Origin: Sphaerobacter sp.
GTDB taxonomy: Bacteria; Chloroflexota; Chloroflexia; Thermomicrobiales; Thermomicrobiaceae
Assembly: GCF_019683595.1 (NCBI RefSeq)
Contig: NZ_JADGHZ010000015.1
Coordinates: 1-39,099, forward strand
Length of the DNA stretch: 39,099 nt
Direction of reading: 5' to 3'
Positions within the stretch are counted from its first letter, which is position 1; each line of letters begins with the position of its first letter. The notes beneath the pieces were generated by a model. The model searched no databases. It was not told the DNA's origin and saw nothing but the letters and a program-made list of their open reading frames with translations. The translations under genes were made by a program, and so were the position numbers. Of the stretch, positions 34,763-39,099 are shown piece after piece.

Positions 34763-35967
34763 GCATCGACTGGAGCACCCGCCTGGCCCGCCGCGCTGCC
34801 CGGTTCCAGCCGGCCTTCCGCCTCGATCTCGACCCGCTGCTCACCGACCCCAGCACGATCTTCCTTGGCGGCGGGACGCCACCCGTCGAGTGCCTGCCGA
34901 TGGACCGCCTGGCGGAGGCAGCACGGCAGGTCTGGGCGGAGCTGGACCCGTCCACGCTCTATTACGACGAGACACCCGGCCACCGCCCGCTGCGCGAGCT
35001 GATCGCCGCGCGCATGCGCCGGCGCGGCGCCGAGGTCGACCCCGACAACATCCTGATCACAGCCGGCGCGCAGCAGGGGATCGACCTTGTCGCCCGGCTG
35101 CTGCTCAATCCCGGCGACCGGGTCGTCATCGAGGAGCCGGGCTACTTCGGCGGCTTCCAGGTCTTCAACCACTACGAGGCAGAGTACCTCACCGTCCCCG
35201 TCGACGCGGAGGGGATCGTCCCGGAGGCGCTGGCGCGCGCCCTCGACACCTCGCCACGCCCCAAGTTCTTCTACACCGTGGCGACCTTCCAGAACCCGAC
35301 CGGCGTCACCGGCAGCCCTGCCCGGCGCCGGGAGATTCTGGCCCTGGCGCGTGAGTTCGGCGTGGCGGTGGTCGAGGACGACCCGTACGGCGAGCTCTGG
35401 TTCGAGCACGACCCGGGCCCCCTCCGCGCGCTCGACCCGGACGTGATCTACATCGGCACCTTCTCCAAGACGCTCGCTCCGGCGCTGCGCATGGGTTGGG
35501 TTGCGGCCCCGCCGGAGCTGATGGGCCGCTTGATCGACGCCAAGGAGGCGGTCGACATCCAGGGCGACCGGATCATGCAGCGGACCGTCGTGCGGGCCTG
35601 CGCCGACGGCTGGCTCGACGCCCACCTCGACCGCGCACGCGCCCTCTACCGCGACCGCTGGCAGGCCGTCCGCGCCGCGCTGGAGCGCGCCATGCCGCCC
35701 GGTGTTCGCTGGACCGAGCCCGAGGGCGGCTACTTCTTCTGGGTGACCCTGCCCGACGGGATCGACACCATGAGGTTGCTGCCGGAATGTGCGGCGGCTG
35801 GTGTCGTCTACCTGCCCGGCAGCCTCTTCTACCCTGACATGCGGCCCAGCGCATCGTTCCGCATCGGCTTCTCGACGCTGCCGCCGGAGGATCTGACGCT
35901 GGGCATCGAACGACTCGGCCAGGTGCTCCACGGCGCCCTGGCCGGGGGAAGGCGGGCCGGGCCATGA
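34759..35967 (+). CDS. PLP-dependent aminotransferase, class I/II (LysN/MocR-like without HTH)
   Basis: A 402-residue fold-type I aminotransferase. PLP-binding Lys237 is in TFSKTLAPALRMGW. Other family features are TAGAQQGIDLVARLL (phosphate site), the segment ATFQNPTGVT and VEDDPYGELWFE with the pyridine-nitrogen Asp. The overall pattern matches LysN/2-aminoadipate or alpha-aminotransferases related to the MocR C-terminal domain; the amino acid substrate is not clear. The GTG start overlaps the alaX stop as GTGA, so translation is coupled. Confidence 0.92.
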   Translation: MSIDWSTRLARRAARFQPAFRLDLDPLLTDPSTIFLGGGTPPVECLPMDRLAEAARQVWAELDPSTLYYDETPGHRPLRELIAARMRRRGAEVDPDNILITAGAQQGIDLVARLLLNPGDRVVIEEPGYFGGFQVFNHYEAEYLTVPVDAEGIVPEALARALDTSPRPKFFYTVATFQNPTGVTGSPARRREILALAREFGVAVVEDDPYGELWFEHDPGPLRALDPDVIYIGTFSKTLAPALRMGWVAAPPELMGRLIDAKEAVDIQGDRIMQRTVVRACADGWLDAHLDRARALYRDRWQAVRAALERAMPPGVRWTEPEGGYFFWVTLPDGIDTMRLLPECAAAGVVYLPGSLFYPDMRPSASFRIGFSTLPPEDLTLGIERLGQVLHGALAGGRRAGP

Positions 35968-36869
35968 GCGGCGAGCAGGCGAACACGCAGGTGCTCCGGG
36001 TCGACGGGCGCGAGATCGTCGTCACCAGCGCGGACAAGGTCCTGTGGCCGCAGGACGGGCTGACCAAGGCCGACCTGCTCGACTACTACCAGGCCGTCGC
36101 CCCGGTCATGCTGCCCTACCTCCGCGACCACCCGGTCACCCTGCGCGTCTTCCCCGGCGGGATTGACCGACCGGGCCACTACCGCCGCGACCTGCCGAAG
36201 GACGCACCCGACTGGCTGCCGAGCGCGACCTATCGCCCGGCCTCGCGCGAGGGGGAGCTACACGCGCCACTGATCCAGGACGCGGCCGCCCTGCTCTGGT
36301 ACGCGGAGCGCGGCGCGCTCGAGTTCCACATGTGGCTGGCAACCGCCGACCGGCAGGAGCAGCCCGACTGGGCGGTGTTCGATCTCGATCCGGGCGACGC
36401 GGTGGACTTCCCCGCGGTGTTGGAAGCCGCGCTGCTGGTGCGGGACGCGCTGGCGGCGCAGGGCATCGACGGCTACCCCAAGACCAGCGGGGGGCGGGGC
36501 CTGCACGTCTTCGTCCCGCTTGAGCCCATCCACGACTTCGCGTCGGTGCGCGACTGGGTGCGGGGCATCGCCGCCCAGTTGGCCGAGGCGCACCCGGATC
36601 AGATCGCCGTTGCCGCCCGCGGAACCCACGAGGGGGAGCGTGTGACCATCGACCACGCGCAGAACAGCGTCGCGCGCAACACCGCGGCGCCCTACACCGC
36701 GCGCGGGCACCCGGGAGCCCCGGTTTCCGCGCCGGTCACCTGGGACGAGGTGGCCGACGGCGCGATCCGGCCGGACCAGTTCACCCTGCGCACGATGCCC
36801 GAGCGGATCCAACAACTCGGCGATCTCTGGGCCTCCGCCCGGAACGCGCCCCAGCGCCTGCCGGGCTAA
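35964..36869 (+). CDS. Stand-alone LigD-type DNA polymerase/primase (PolDom)
   Basis: A 301-residue archaeo-eukaryotic primase-fold polymerase like the LigD polymerase domain. Catalytic carboxylates D140 and D142 in FDLDPGD and D230 in VTIDHAQN are present, as are [12 protein letters not shown] (nucleotide/metal site) and the N-terminal [20 protein letters not shown]. The domain fills and extends ends, preferring ribonucleotides, in bacterial end joining. Ku and the ligase part are not in the window. Its ATG overlaps the aminotransferase stop as ATGA, so it belongs to the alaX operon. Confidence 0.94.
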   Translation: MSGEQANTQVLRVDGREIVVTSADKVLWPQDGLTKADLLDYYQAVAPVMLPYLRDHPVTLRVFPGGIDRPGHYRRDLPKDAPDWLPSATYRPASREGELHAPLIQDAAALLWYAERGALEFHMWLATADRQEQPDWAVFDLDPGDAVDFPAVLEAALLVRDALAAQGIDGYPKTSGGRGLHVFVPLEPIHDFASVRDWVRGIAAQLAEAHPDQIAVAARGTHEGERVTIDHAQNSVARNTAAPYTARGHPGAPVSAPVTWDEVADGAIRPDQFTLRTMPERIQQLGDLWASARNAPQRLPG

Positions 36870-36970
36870 GCCTCGCGGGCATGGCACGAGCCCGCTGCCG
36901 CAACGGGGACAAAAGGGCATACGTACCAGTGCGGAGCAGAACCCCGGAGGGTGCGGCGGGGCGAAAATGG

Positions 36971-36976
36971 TAGAAT
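36971..36976 (+). promoter_or_regulatory. -10 element upstream of hslVU
   Basis: TAGAAT (5 of 6 to TATAAT) in a locally AT-rich patch about 57 nt before the hslV start. No convincing -35 is seen at 16-18 nt. The nearby 36875-36895 hairpin (GCGGGC/GCCCGC) could end the preceding operon. Confidence 0.4.
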
Positions 36977-37032
36977 CTACTTTTGAAGGGCGGCTGGCTC
37001 ACCGAGCCGGCAGCCTCTACGATGGAGCGGAC

Positions 37033-37585
37033 ATGCAGAACCAGTCCACACGGTGGCACGCCACGACCATCCTCGGCGTCCAGCGGGATGGGGATGTCGC
37101 GCTCGCCGGGGACGGGCAGGTCACCTACGGCGACGTAGTGATGAAGCACGGAGCGCGGAAGATCCGCACGCTCCTCGACGGCCAGGTTCTGGCCGGCTTC
37201 GCAGGCGCCGTCGCCGATGCCCTCACGCTGTTCGAGAAGTTCGAAACCCACCTGCGCGACTGGGACGGTAACCTGCGCCGCGCGGCAGTCGAGCTCGCCA
37301 AGGAGTGGCGCACCGACCGTTACCTGCGCCGCCTTGAAGCGCAGTTGATCGTCGCCGACGGCGAATCGCTGCTCGTAATCTCCGGCGAGGGGGATGTCAT
37401 CGAGCCCGACGACGGCGTGGCCGCGATCGGCACCGGCGCCCCGTACGCCACCGCCGCGGCACGGGCGCTGCTCCAGCACACCGACATGCCCGCCCGCGAG
37501 ATCGCCGAGGCGGCGATGCGCGTGACCGCGGACCTCTGCATCTACACCAACGACCACATCGTGATCGAGACAACCAGGCGGCAGG

Positions 37586-37605
<20 letters not shown>
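37033..37605 (+). CDS. hslV: ATP-dependent protease peptidase subunit HslV
   Basis: A 190-residue N-terminal-nucleophile threonine peptidase forming the proteolytic double ring with HslU. The mature enzyme should begin at Thr11 ([19 protein letters not shown]); the ten residues before it form a short propeptide, longer than the single Met usual in this family. [18 protein letters not shown] carries the active-site Lys region. The C-terminus has [20 protein letters not shown] at 37033 follows TGGAGCGGAC; an in-frame upstream ATG at 36967 overlaps the probable -10 and is rejected. It overlaps hslU by 20 nt. Confidence 0.95.
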
Positions 37606-39043
<1,438 letters not shown>

Positions 39044-39099
39044 GCCCGTGTCCCGGCCGCGGCGCCCCGCACCCCGGGCCGCCCGGGTGGGGAGGCAGG

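Overview
The window is a gene-dense, GC-rich bacterial chromosome segment with about 43 protein genes on both strands. High GC, frequent GTG starts, a T-box in front of ileS, ftsY directly followed by ffh, an RNase J gene, a stand-alone LigD-type polymerase gene and a CAP-domain exoprotein with a C-terminal module I associate with Chloroflexota all suggest a Chloroflexota bacterium, most likely a thermophile of class Thermomicrobia (Sphaerobacter-like). That assignment is inference. I see no rRNA, tRNA, CRISPR array, transposase or prophage.

Layout. 1-4970: small membrane proteins, an RDD/zinc-ribbon protein, an M48 membrane protease, radC and a small coiled-coil protein; parts of this stretch look less GC-rich than the rest. 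5106-7588: ftsY-ffh, the two SRP GTPases, 2 nt apart. 7608-9240 (minus): a tightly packed molybdenum oxidoreductase, flavin reductase and zinc-ribbon module. 9340-10783 (minus): a RelE/HigB-type toxin, an XRE antitoxin and a methyltransferase, chained by 4-nt overlaps. 10928-14573 (minus): ileS with its T-box leader and terminator. 14616-18294: envelope and stress genes, including a CAP-domain exoprotein and a probable free methionine-R-sulfoxide reductase. 18426-23616 (minus): a run of envelope, lipid and isoprenoid genes (GDPD, PAP2, ispH, deacetylase, HAD, GNAT). 23757-25708: rpsD, a DUF2630-like gene and a sirtuin. 25935-30601 (minus): a YfhO-like membrane protein, a YchF GTPase and queC. 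30656-33832: two membrane proteins, then RNase J and a small upstream gene on the minus strand. 33945-36869: a consensus promoter driving alaX, a PLP aminotransferase and a LigD-type polymerase, overlapping by 4 nt. 37033-39043: hslV-hslU.

Most notable. (1) The isoleucyl-tRNA synthetase carries GVHH at the class I signature position instead of HxGH, an arrangement linked to mupirocin hyper-resistance. It is preceded by a well-resolved T-box with AUC specifier, UGGU acceptor-pairing bulge, short Stem I and a strong intrinsic terminator. (2) The toxin-antitoxin-methyltransferase operon has translational coupling at both junctions and a palindrome over the putative promoter. (3) The Mo/flavin/zinc-ribbon trio looks like a split soluble electron-transfer enzyme. 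(4) The alaX-aminotransferase-polymerase operon joins mistranslation proofreading and end-joining-type DNA repair under one near-perfect promoter.

Intergenic repeats include a palindromic element found in opposite orientations at two convergent gene junctions, a shared 19-nt motif, and a 7-bp tandem array.
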